A stretch of 64,000 nt of DNA from Dongia mobilis. Its GTDB lineage: Bacteria; Pseudomonadota; Alphaproteobacteria; Dongiales; Dongiaceae. Position numbers and translations under genes: made by a program. Of this stretch, positions 46,346-55,600 are shown piece after piece. The DNA is taken from assembly GCF_004363235.1 (NCBI RefSeq), contig NZ_SNYW01000013.1:186001-250000 (forward strand), given 5' to 3'. Position 1 is the first letter of the stretch. Each line of letters begins with the position of its first letter. The notes beneath the pieces are model-generated. The model saw only the letters and a list, made by a program, of their open reading frames with translations, was not told the DNA's origin and searched no databases.

Positions 46346-47994
46346 GCGGCGACATGCCGATGCCGCTGCGCTGGCTGGTGGCGCTGGCTGTCGCGGCCGC
46401 CCTCGGCATCGGCTTCTGGGCCTGGATCGGGCGCGGCATCGACCTGCCGCCCGCCCCCAGCCCCAAGCTCGCCTGCCTTTCCTACACGCCGTTCCAGGGC
46501 GCGCAGACGCCCTATGATCCGAGCCTCGTCATTCCCCCTGAGCAGATCGCCGCCGATCTCGACCGCCTGCAGCCGGTCACCGATTGCATCCGCATCTATG
46601 CGACCGATCAGGGCATCGATGCGACCGTGCCATTGGCCGCCGAGCGCGGCATGCAGGTCCTGCTCGGCATCTGGGTCGGCAGCGACGCCGCCCTCTACGA
46701 GAAGCAGATCGCCCGCGCCATCGAACTGGCGCAAGCGCACCCCGCCGCCATCAAGGCGATCATCGTCGGCAACGAGGTGCTGCTCAGGGGCGAGCAGAGC
46801 GGCGAGACCCTGGCCGAACTGGTGCTGCGGGTGAAGGCGGCGACCGGCCTCCCCACCACTTACGCCGATGTCTGGGGCTTCTGGCAGAAGGCGCCGCAGG
46901 CCCTGGTCGACGCGGTCGATTTCCTGACCATCCACCTGCTGCCCTATTGGGAGGACGACCCGGCCCCTGCGGAGGCGGCGATCCAGCATCTCGATTTCGT
47001 GCTGGAGACTATGCAGGCGCAGTTCCCGGGGAAGGCGCTGATGGTGGGCGAGACCGGCTGGCCCTCGGCCGGGCGCGCCCGCGAGGATGCGGTGCCGAGC
47101 CTCACCGAGCAGGCGAAATATCTGCGCCTCTTCATGCGCGACGTCGATGCGCGCGGCATCGACTACAACATCATCGAGGCCTTCGACCAGCCCTGGAAGC
47201 GCCACCAGGAAGGGGCGGTGGGCGGCTATTGGGGCGTCTTCGACGGCGCGCGCATGGCGAAATTCGACTGGACCGGCCCGGTCAGCAACCATCCCGACTG
47301 GCCGTGGAAGGCCGGGCTGTCGCTGCTGATCGGCCTTGCCTGCCTCGGCCTCGCGCGGTTCCGCCTGCCTTCCTCCTCGCCCCTTGCGGGAGAGGGTTTC
47401 GCAAGCGCCCTTCTCGGCGCCGTCCTCGCCGGTGCCGGCGGTAGCGCCATCATGCTGCAGCTGGAACGCGCCGCCCTCATCGCCGTCAGCCGCCTTGATG
47501 CCGCGATCGAGGCGGCACTGATCCTGCAATCGCTGCTGGTCCTCACGCTGGCGCTGCGCGGCTCGGCCCAGCTGGCGACCGCCCCGCTGGCCGCTGCCAC
47601 GGATTGGCTGCGGGCGCCGCGGCGCCGCGCCGCGCCGCTGGCCTTGGTGGCGCTGCTGCGCGCCCTTGTGCTGGGCGGCGCCGCGCTGGTCGCCCTCGCC
47701 CTCTGCTTCGACGGGCGCTATCGCGGCTTTCCGCTCGCCACCTATGGCCTTCCCGCCATCCTCTTCTTGGTGTTGCAGTGCCGCGCCGGCCGGCTGCTGG
47801 GCGCGATAGCAGACGGCCGCGAGGAGCGCCTGCTCTCGGCCATCTTCCTGGGCTGCGCCCTGTTCCTGCCCTGGTGGGAGGGGTTCAACAATGCCGAGGC
47901 GCTGGCCTTCGCCGCGATCCTGCTGGCCTTCGCCCTCGGCCTCGCCGGCGCCTGGCGCCGCGCCCCGGCCAATCCTGTCATCGCTGGGGCTTGA
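46342..47994 (+). CDS. GH17-like membrane protein (NdvC-like)
   Basis: A 550-residue protein. N-terminal span, then a GH17 domain with IIVGNEVLLRGEQ and the nucleophile block LMVGETGWPSAGR, followed by about seven membrane spans in the second half. The GH17 part is clearly paralogous to that of the upstream fusion (shared IDYNIIEAFDQPWK). It has no GT2 domain, so it probably remodels or branches the glucan made by the upstream synthase, as NdvC does (inference). GTG 46342 overlaps the upstream stop; ATG 46354 is an alternative start. A short palindromic repeat lies in frame at 47372-47400. Confidence 0.82.
   Translation: MSGDMPMPLRWLVALAVAAALGIGFWAWIGRGIDLPPAPSPKLACLSYTPFQGAQTPYDPSLVIPPEQIAADLDRLQPVTDCIRIYATDQGIDATVPLAAERGMQVLLGIWVGSDAALYEKQIARAIELAQAHPAAIKAIIVGNEVLLRGEQSGETLAELVLRVKAATGLPTTYADVWGFWQKAPQALVDAVDFLTIHLLPYWEDDPAPAEAAIQHLDFVLETMQAQFPGKALMVGETGWPSAGRAREDAVPSLTEQAKYLRLFMRDVDARGIDYNIIEAFDQPWKRHQEGAVGGYWGVFDGARMAKFDWTGPVSNHPDWPWKAGLSLLIGLACLGLARFRLPSSSPLAGEGFASALLGAVLAGAGGSAIMLQLERAALIAVSRLDAAIEAALILQSLLVLTLALRGSAQLATAPLAAATDWLRAPRRRAAPLALVALLRALVLGGAALVALALCFDGRYRGFPLATYGLPAILFLVLQCRAGRLLGAIADGREERLLSAIFLGCALFLPWWEGFNNAEALAFAAILLAFALGLAGAWRRAPANPVIAGA
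47372..47400. repeat. Short palindromic repeat inside a coding region
   Basis: CTCGCCCCTTGCGGGAGAGG is a GC-rich palindromic sequence encoding SPLAGEG within the GH17 protein, between two membrane spans. Similar sequences occur between genes at 3317-3345, 32417-32446 and 48001-48020. Confidence 0.5.
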
Positions 47995-48000
47995 CCCCCA

Positions 48001-48020
48001 CCCTCCCTGCAGGGAGAGGG
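48001..48020. repeat. Short palindromic repeat between convergent genes
   Basis: CCCTCCCTGCAGGGAGAGGG forms a near-perfect hairpin between the GH17 gene and the convergent 133-residue membrane protein gene. It belongs to the same short repeat type seen at 3317-3345 and 32417-32446, and could also serve as a terminator hairpin although no T-tract follows. Confidence 0.5.
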
Positions 48021-48037
48021 CTTGTTGCCGCGATGCC

Positions 48038-48439
48038 CTAGCGCCTGAGCAGGGCGAAGAGCGCCATGATGAGCCCGCCCGCCGCCGGCCCGGCATTGTA
48101 GAGGACGAGGCCCAGCGCCCCGGCGGCAAGGCCGAGGGCGATGGCCAGGCGATGGCGCGTCAGCAGCGCCAGCACGCCGAAGCCGAGCGCCGCAAAGGAC
48201 CAGCCGGCCCACATGTTGAAGCGCACCAGCACCTCGCGCGGGCCGCAATACCAGGGGGCGGTGGCGGCATCGAGGCAGGAAAGCCCGATCGGCGTCGACT
48301 GGATGAGGCCATAGCGCAGCCAGAAGGCGACAGCGAGGCAGGCCGCCAGCAGCAGCGCCCAGGGCCAGGCGCGGCGCCAGAAGGGCAGCAGGCGGAAGGG
48401 CAGCAGGTGGAAGGGCAGCAGGGCGCGTTCGCTGGTCAT
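48038..48439 (-). CDS. Small membrane protein in operon with signal peptidase
   Basis: A 133-residue protein, not recognised as a named family. An N-terminal basic/hydrophobic stretch carries a triple repeat LLPFH-LLPFR-LLPFW encoded by 15-bp tandem DNA repeats. Four hydrophobic segments follow (about residues 25-43, 74-92, 95-112 and 114-130), with two Cys in the loop SCLDAATAPWYCGPREV. It starts 11 bases after the signal peptidase stop, so it is co-transcribed with it. Family relationship and function not known to me. Confidence 0.75.
   Translation of the reverse strand: MTSERALLPFHLLPFRLLPFWRRAWPWALLLAACLAVAFWLRYGLIQSTPIGLSCLDAATAPWYCGPREVLVRFNMWAGWSFAALGFGVLALLTRHRLAIALGLAAGALGLVLYNAGPAAGGLIMALFALLRR
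48381..48423. repeat. 15-bp tandem repeat in a coding region
   Basis: Nearly three copies of AAGGGCAGCAGGCGG at 48381-48395, 48396-48410 (one change) and 48411-48423 (partial). Read on the minus strand this encodes the LLPF-x repeats at the N-terminus of the small membrane protein. The unit length is a multiple of three, so copy number can change without frameshift. Confidence 0.8.
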
Positions 48440-48449
48440 GGGCTGATTC

Positions 48450-49508
48450 TTAGGGAACAGCAGCGCCGGCTTCAAGTTCCGGCAACAGCGAGCGGCCGAG
48501 GCGCGACCAGTCGCGCCCCAAATCGCCGCCATCGCCCGGCCAGTAGACGAAGCTGGCGATGCCGACGATGTCGCCGATCGCGACCGGCCCCATGACGCGG
48601 CTGTCCATCGCATTGTCGCGATTGTCGCCGAGGACGAAGACATGCCCCTCGGGCACGGTGAAGCTGCCATGGTCGCGGGCGACACCCTCGCTCCGCCGGA
48701 TGAGATAGGTGACGGAACCGGGCGCCGCATCGTCCCCGCCGGGCAGCGTCTCGCGGAACAGCTGGTAGCGCCCGCCAAGGCCGGCGGCCTCTGCGGGCGG
48801 ACCGGCGGGTTGCGCCAGCAGCGGCCCGCCATTGAGGGTGAGGTGGCCGTCCGCCGTAAAAGCGAGGACATCGCCCGGCAGGCCGATCAGGCGGTGGATG
48901 AAGGTAGCCTCCGGATCCGCCGGCATCGCATAGAGGATGAGGTCGCCGCGCCTCAGCACCGCCCGATGCGCGGGCGATTTGGCGGCAAGGATGCGATCGC
49001 CCGGCACCAGATTGGGCAGGCCGGAACGCGTCGGGATGGAGAAGGCCTCGATCACCGCGCTTGGCGGCGCCATTTGGGCAAGGGCGAAACCCGCCGCGAG
49101 CGCGCCGAGGATGAACGCGCCATATTGCCAGGGGCGCGGCAGCGGCCGGTCCGCCCGCAAGCGGTGGTCGCGCCGGGCGAGGCGCACGGCGCCGGTCATT
49201 GCCACCAGCAGCACCAGCAGGTTGAACCCGAACCAGAGCGAGAAGGCGAGCGCCCCCGGCCAGACAAGATGGAAGGCCAGCGCCAGGCCAAGCCCGGTCC
49301 CCGCCATCACCACCCAGTTGGCAATGCCGAAGCGCCAATACCCGGCATGGAGATGCCCCAGCCCCGGCGCCAGGATTGTGAGGAGGACGATCACCCAGGC
49401 CCGGCGCGGGCGGACGGGCAGTCGCGGATCGGCGGGCCGGGAAACGGTGGGCCGGGATTCGGGGGAACGGGAATCGGAGGAACGGGAATCGGGGGCGCTG
49501 GCGGTCAT
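48450..49508 (-). CDS. lepB: Signal peptidase I with Ser-His instead of Ser-Lys at the active site
   Basis: A 352-residue protein. Residues 1-35 are Ser/Arg/Pro-rich; three to four membrane spans lie at about 38-150; the S26 peptidase follows. Box B SIPTRSGLPNLVPGD retains the nucleophile (S162). Box D reads FIHRLIGLPGD where typical enzymes have a Lys before Arg, so the general base Lys is His (H205), as in ER-type signal peptidases. Box E GDNRDNAMDSRVMGPV is intact. Start ATG 49508; a TTG two codons upstream is also open. It is followed in operon by the 133-residue membrane protein. Whether a standard lepB exists elsewhere in the genome is unknown. Confidence 0.85.
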   Translation of the reverse strand: MTASAPDSRSSDSRSPESRPTVSRPADPRLPVRPRRAWVIVLLTILAPGLGHLHAGYWRFGIANWVVMAGTGLGLALAFHLVWPGALAFSLWFGFNLLVLLVAMTGAVRLARRDHRLRADRPLPRPWQYGAFILGALAAGFALAQMAPPSAVIEAFSIPTRSGLPNLVPGDRILAAKSPAHRAVLRRGDLILYAMPADPEATFIHRLIGLPGDVLAFTADGHLTLNGGPLLAQPAGPPAEAAGLGGRYQLFRETLPGGDDAAPGSVTYLIRRSEGVARDHGSFTVPEGHVFVLGDNRDNAMDSRVMGPVAIGDIVGIASFVYWPGDGGDLGRDWSRLGRSLLPELEAGAAVP

Positions 49509-49586
49509 CGGCAATTTCTGGCTGTCATTTCATCCGGCGCACCACCCTAGAGCGTCGACCGCGAGTCCGGCAATCCACAAAAGAAA

Positions 49587-49612
49587 AAGGCGGGGCCCGG
49601 GGGCCCCGCCTT
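49587..49612 (-). terminator. Intrinsic terminator of the giant adhesin gene
   Basis: A perfect 11-bp stem AAGGCGGGGCC / GGCCCCGCCTT (49587-49597 and 49602-49612) with a 4-base loop. Read on the minus strand it is followed by TTTCTTTTG, so it ends transcription from the adhesin gene whose stop is 23 bases upstream. Confidence 0.88.
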
Positions 49613-49634
49613 GTCGGTTCGGTATCCTGCCGAC

Positions 49635-52600
49635 CTAGATGACGCTTTCGACATAGACGGTGGCGACGCCGTCGGCACCGTTCTGCTGGAAGACCGTATA
49701 GGTGCGGCCGCCATCGCCGGCAACACCGGATGCGACCGAGGTCCAGCCGGTGGTGTCGAAATTGTCGGACGCATCGCCACGGATCGCCAGCACATGGTCG
49801 CTGTCGGTCATGCCGATGACGTCGTCATAGCTGAGGCTGATGTTGGTGTTGACGCCACCCTCGAACGACAGGATTTCGACGTTCTTGATGTTCGCCGCGG
49901 CAGCCGAGTTGAAGACGGCAAGGCCGGAGAGGTCGACCAGATCGGTCCCCGTGCCGCCCTCGATCGACGCATTGACCAGGTCGACACCCTCGACGCCGAC
50001 GAACACGTCATTGCCGGCCCCGCCATCCATCTTGTCATTGCCGATGCCGCCCACCAGCACGTCATTGCCGTCGCCGCCATTGAGCGTATCGTCGCCGGCC
50101 TGGCCGAAGAGGATGTCGTTATCGGCACCGCCATTCAGCGTGTCGTCACTCACGTTGCCGAACAGGACGTCGTTGCCGGCCTCGCCATTCAGCGTGTCGG
50201 TACCGGAACCGCCATCGATATAGTCGTTGCCGTCGCCGCCATTGATGGTGTTGTTGCCGACACCGCCATAGATCTCGTTGTTTTGCGCATTGCCGGTGAG
50301 CGTGATGCTGCCATTGCCGGTCTGGACCAAATTCTCGACATTGGCTGCGAGGGTGTAATTGGAGTTGTTGCTGAGGAAGACGATGTCAGTGCCCTCGCCG
50401 GAATTTTCGAGGATATCGTCACCGCTCTGGCCGACAAGATAGGTATCGTTGCCGGTACCGCCGGACATGTCATCATTGCCACTACCGCCGTCGAGGTAGT
50501 CATTGCCAGACCCGCCAATCAGCGTGTCGTCGCCAGCATTGCCCTCAAGGCGGTCGTTGCCGCCAGCACCATTCAATATTGCTGCGTCTTTGCCGTCATC
50601 GTTGTCGTAGTACCAGTTGTTATTGCCGTTGCCGGTTGTATCGCCCGAGACCGTGATCTTGGAGTCCGTGCTTGGCGGCGTCGCAACAGGCACCGCGTTC
50701 TGCGTCGGCAGCGAGCCCGGCACTTCGACACCGTCCGGCAGGGGCGGCGGCGGCGTGACGACATCCACTACCGTGATGGTGGTGGTCGCCGTGTTGCTGT
50801 TGGCCACCCCGTCATTGACCGTGACCGTGATATTGCGCGGCGTGGTGTCGGGCGTCAGGCTGGTGTTGTTGAAGGTCACCGCCTCGATCGCCTGTTCGAA
50901 CGCCGCCTTGCTGGCCGGACCGGTCAGGGTCACGGTGATCTGGCCGGGCACCGAGGTATTGATGTTGGAGGTGATGCCGGCGGGCAAGGCACCCACCGCC
51001 AGGACGTCGTTCGCCTTGGCATTGGTCAGCACTATGCTGGCCGAGGCCATATTGGCGCTGTCGGCATCGGTCACCGAACTCAGCACCGAGGCGATGGCAA
51101 CCGGGCCGCCGCCCTCGGTGAAGGTGGTGGCATGGTTGGTCGCCGGCGCACCCGCACTGATCTGGATGTTGTCGATCCAGGCCTGGTCGTTGCTCTCCAG
51201 CTCGCTATCCGCGATGACGCGGATCGTCGTGTTGCCGGAGATATAGGCCGAGATGTCCTTGGTGAAGGTCGCATAGGGTGCGTCGTCGTTGTTCTCGTCG
51301 AGGACCAGGAGGTCGTCGAAGGTGACGCCGTCCTTGGAGATCTGCACCCGCACCGTCTCGCCGCCGGCGCTCATCACGTTGCGGTAGTCGAACGAGATGG
51401 TGGCCGAGGTCGCCCCGGAGAGATCGGCGCTGCGCTGCACCGAATCCGCGCCGTCATCGGTGTCATAGAGGAAGAGCGCGTTGTTGCCGCCGTCCTTTGC
51501 GATGTAGACGTCGCCCGTGGTCGCGTTGTTGTTGTCGTTCTCGGTCCAGCTGCCCTTCCAGCCGCTGCCGCCGCTGTAATTGCCCGACGAGAAATCCTCG
51601 GTGATGAGGATCGTGCTGCCGCCGATCGAGAGTACCGGCGCCACGTCGTTCTTGTCGGTCACGGTGACGGTGATGGCCTGGGTATCGGATTGGCCGCCAT
51701 CGGTCACCTTGACCGTGACGTTGTAGTTGTTGTCGGCCCCGGCATCCTGCGGGTTCTCGTAATCCGGCGCGTTCTTGAAGGAAAGCTGGCCGGTGACGCT
51801 GTCGATGTCGAAGAGAGCCGCATCGGCGCCGCCGATGATGCTGTAGCTGAGGCCGGATTGCGCGGTGTCGGCATCGCTGGCGTTGACGTCGGTCACCGCC
51901 TTGGTGCCCTCGACCACGTTGATCGCCGCCGTGGCGCCGCCGCCATCCGAGGTGATGACGGGTGCGGCCTTGATGTTGATGGTTAGCGTGGCCGAATCCT
52001 GGTCGCCGCCATTGGTGTCCTTGATGGTGTAGACGAAGCTGTCGGACTTGCCCTCGGACCCCGCCTTCGGCGTGTAGTCATAGCTGCCGTCGGTGCGGTC
52101 CACCACCAAGGTGCCGTTATTGGTGACGATGGTCCAGGTATTGGCGTCGAAGGTCTGCGAGACGAAATCGGTATCCGCATCGTCGACCATGGTGAGGTTG
52201 AAGATCTTCGGCGAGGCCAGCGGATCGGCCGGGTTGACGATGTCGTTGGCCAGCAGGAAGCCGTTGATCGGGGCCGGGGCGGTGGAGCCCAGCGCCGCGG
52301 TCAGCTGGTTTTCGTCGGTGACGGTGATCACCGGCGTGTCGGCCCCGCCGCCCGGCGTATAGGCGACCTGGCCGAGCTGGGCCAGCGCCGAGGCGTCGCC
52401 GGCGATGTCGGCGCCGACGCCGACCGCGATCGCCTGCACACCCTTGGCCTGCAGCGAGTTCTGCCAGATGGTCTCTTCGCCGTCATTGACCTGGTTGCTG
52501 CCGTCACCGGTGCCGCCGAAGGGGCTGGTGCTGTCGGACGAGGTCGGGCGGCCGTCGGAGACGAAGTAGACCTTGCTCTCCAGCGAGCCGGTGACCGAGT

Positions 52601-55600
52601 TCTGCCAGCTGGGATCGTCGATGCCCTGCTTGGCCAGCCACAGCGCGTCGTCATAATCGGTGTTGCCGCTGCCCTGGAACGGCGTCACCGCCTGCAGGGC
52701 CGCGATCGCGGCATCGACCGTGGCGAAGGCCGAGTTGCTGCCGGCCAGGTACTGGGCGCTGAACGGCGTGTATTCGGCAAAGCCGATCAGCTTCACGCTG
52801 ACCGTGCCGCTGGTCGAGTTCTTGTACTGCTCCAGCAGGCTGATCAGCGAATCGCGCGCGATCTGGAGGCGGGTCTTGTCGCCTTCCGGCGTCGAGACGA
52901 TCTCGTCCATCGAACCCGAGAAATCGAGGATCAGCATCAGCTGGTAGTCCAGCGGCGTGCTGCTGGTGTCATTGACGTCATCGACCGCGTCGGGGACGAA
53001 GTTGATCTGGTCGTTGACGTTGATGGTCAGCGTCGTGGTCTTGGTGTCGCCGTCGGCATCCTTGATCGTGTATTCGAACACGTCCTGCTTGTCGCCGCCG
53101 GAGATGCTGCCGGCCTGGTAGGAATAGGTACCATCCGACTTCAGGGTCAGATTGCCGTACTGGCCCGTGATCACTTCGCCATCGGCATCGACCGAAACCG
53201 TGCCGCCGGCCAGGTTGACCGACTTGCCGCTGATGACGGCACCGCCGGCATTGGGGCCGTCGGCACCGATCGCGTCGGCAACATCGCCGGTGCCGGCGCC
53301 GGCCACGCCATAGACATTGCCGGTAATGGTCGATTGCTCGTCCATCGTCCGGGTATCGGCATTGGCCAGCGGCGCGTCGTCGTCGACCGTGACCGTGAAG
53401 GTCGCCGACGAGCCTTCGCCCTCGGCATCCTTCGCCGTGATGGCGAAGGTCAGGGTCTTGTCGTCCTCGGTATTGGCGGTCGGGTGGCTCAGCGCCTGCT
53501 TCAGGGTGAAGTCATAGCTGCCGGTGCCCGCTGCGTTGAGCGCGGCATGGAACACCACCTGGGCGTCGCCCGTACCGGTCGGCACCACGCCGCCGGTATA
53601 GCCGATCAGCAGCGTGCCACCGTTCAGCACCACGAAATTGACCGGCGTGCCGTTGCTGGTGGCGATGCCGGCAAGGCCCGGCTGGCCGGCGTCGAAAGTC
53701 ACCGTGCCCGGGGTATCGGTGCCGTAATTGATGTTGAGCGCCTGGCCGCTGACCGAGACCGCCTGGCCGGCGAGATCCTTGCCGTCGAGGTAGGAATCGC
53801 CGGCATTGCCGCCGCCGAGGCCTTCCTCGTCGACCGAAGCGTTGGCCGGGGCCAGCGAGAAGGTCGCCTTGGTGTCGGTCAGGTTGACCGAGAACGTCGC
53901 CGTCTCGGTGTCGCCATCCGCGTCCTTGATCGTGTAGGTGAAGGTCTCGGTGACCGTCGCACCCGGCGTCACATTGGTGGCCGAGGTATAGACCAGGTTG
54001 CCGCCGATGATGACCACCGACCCGCCCTTGTCGCCGGCACCGATCACGATGTCGCCGCTATCCGCACCGTCGGCGCCGAACTTGTCGTTGCCGAGGATGC
54101 CGGCGACGGTGCCGATGGTGACGCCCGCCGCATTGTCGTCGACCGTCGTCAGCAGGCCGTCGTCATTGGCCACCGGCATGTCGTCGTCGATGGCGATTCT
54201 GATCTGCGCGGTGGCTTCATCGCCATCGGCATCGGTCGCCTTCAGCGTCACCGCATTGAGGAGGACGTTGGGATCCTCGCTGTCGATGCCGCCATGCTTG
54301 ACCGGCTTCAGCAGGGTGAAGCTCCAGGTGCCGTTGCTGTTGATGGTCAGGGTAAAATAGACGTCGCCGCCGGCCGTCGTCCTGCCCTCGAGGGTGGCGG
54401 GCAGGCTGCTGCCGCTGCTGAACCACAGGATCGGCGTGCCGTCGAAGGTGGTGGCGCCGGTCTGCGTGGTGCCGCTGTCGATGCCGTCCACCGTGACGGT
54501 GACGGTCGGGTCGCCATTGCTGGTCGACCACAGGCCCTGGGCCGTATTGAAGCCGGCATCGTCGCCGGTCGAGGCCGGGATGTCCAGATTGCCGCCGCTG
54601 ATCCAGTCCTCGTCCACCAGTGCCTCGCCGCCCTGCGTCTGCGGCGTCAGGTTGGTGACGGTGATGGTCGGCACGCTGTCCAGATTGACCGCGAAGCTGG
54701 CCGTATCGGTATCCCCGTCCGCATCCTTCATCTGGTAGGAGAAGGTGAGGTTCGCGAGTTCCGAACCGACCGTCTGGGTGAAGGTCCAGGAACCGTCCGG
54801 GTTGACATGGAGGGTGCCGATCGCCGGCGTGCCCTCGCTGCCATCGGCCTTCACCTGGATGTCGGTGCCGCCGACGCCCACCGGCGTGTAGACGCCGGCC
54901 TCGCCGCCGAGGCGGATTCCGACCAATGTCTTGCCGCCATCGGCGCCGGCAGCGTCGTTGGTCAGCAGGTTGGTGCCGGCCACCGGCACGCCAAGCGTGG
55001 TGATGTTGAGCACGCCGTCGTCATTGGCTGCCGGGCCGTCATCCTTGAACAGCAGGCGGTCGCCGATATCGGCGGTCGCCGGGACGGTGTCGCCGTCCTT
55101 GTCCACCACGGTGGCGGTGAGAGTGACGAGGTCGGCTGCGGCCAGCGGCTTGATGTCGTCAGGATTGGCGGCATCGGGATGCACGACCGCGCGCTGCTGG
55201 TCGAGCGTCACTTCGCCGCTATTGGCATTGACCGAGAGCACGAAGACCACCGTGCTGCCGGCTTCGGCCGCGTCCTTGTCGGCGCCGGCCTTGGCGATGA
55301 CCTGGCCGCCGACCAGGAACAGGAAGACCGGCTGGCCGGTCGCCGTGTCGGTGAGGCCGGAGGCAACGCCCTGCTCCTTGACGCCGAGCGTGTAATTGCC
55401 GACCGAGCCGCCGCCATCGGCGCCGAAGCTGGGCGTGAAGAGGCCGGAGAAATTGCCCTTGCCGTCGAGGCCGAGATTGCTCTCGTCGACGATGATTCCG
55501 GCCGTGGCGTCCGGGTTGAGGGTGAGGACCGGCATGTCGTCATCGACATCGACCGAGGCGAACTGCATCGATTCGCCGGCGATGTTGGTGGCCGTGATCC

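Noticed and set aside
49611-51986. 791-codon plus-strand frame antisense to the adhesin
   Set aside because: It mirrors the third-position GC bias of the adhesin repeats, has low-complexity Val/Ile/Asp/Gly content and no domain; the minus frame shows real RTX, VWA and cadherin motifs.
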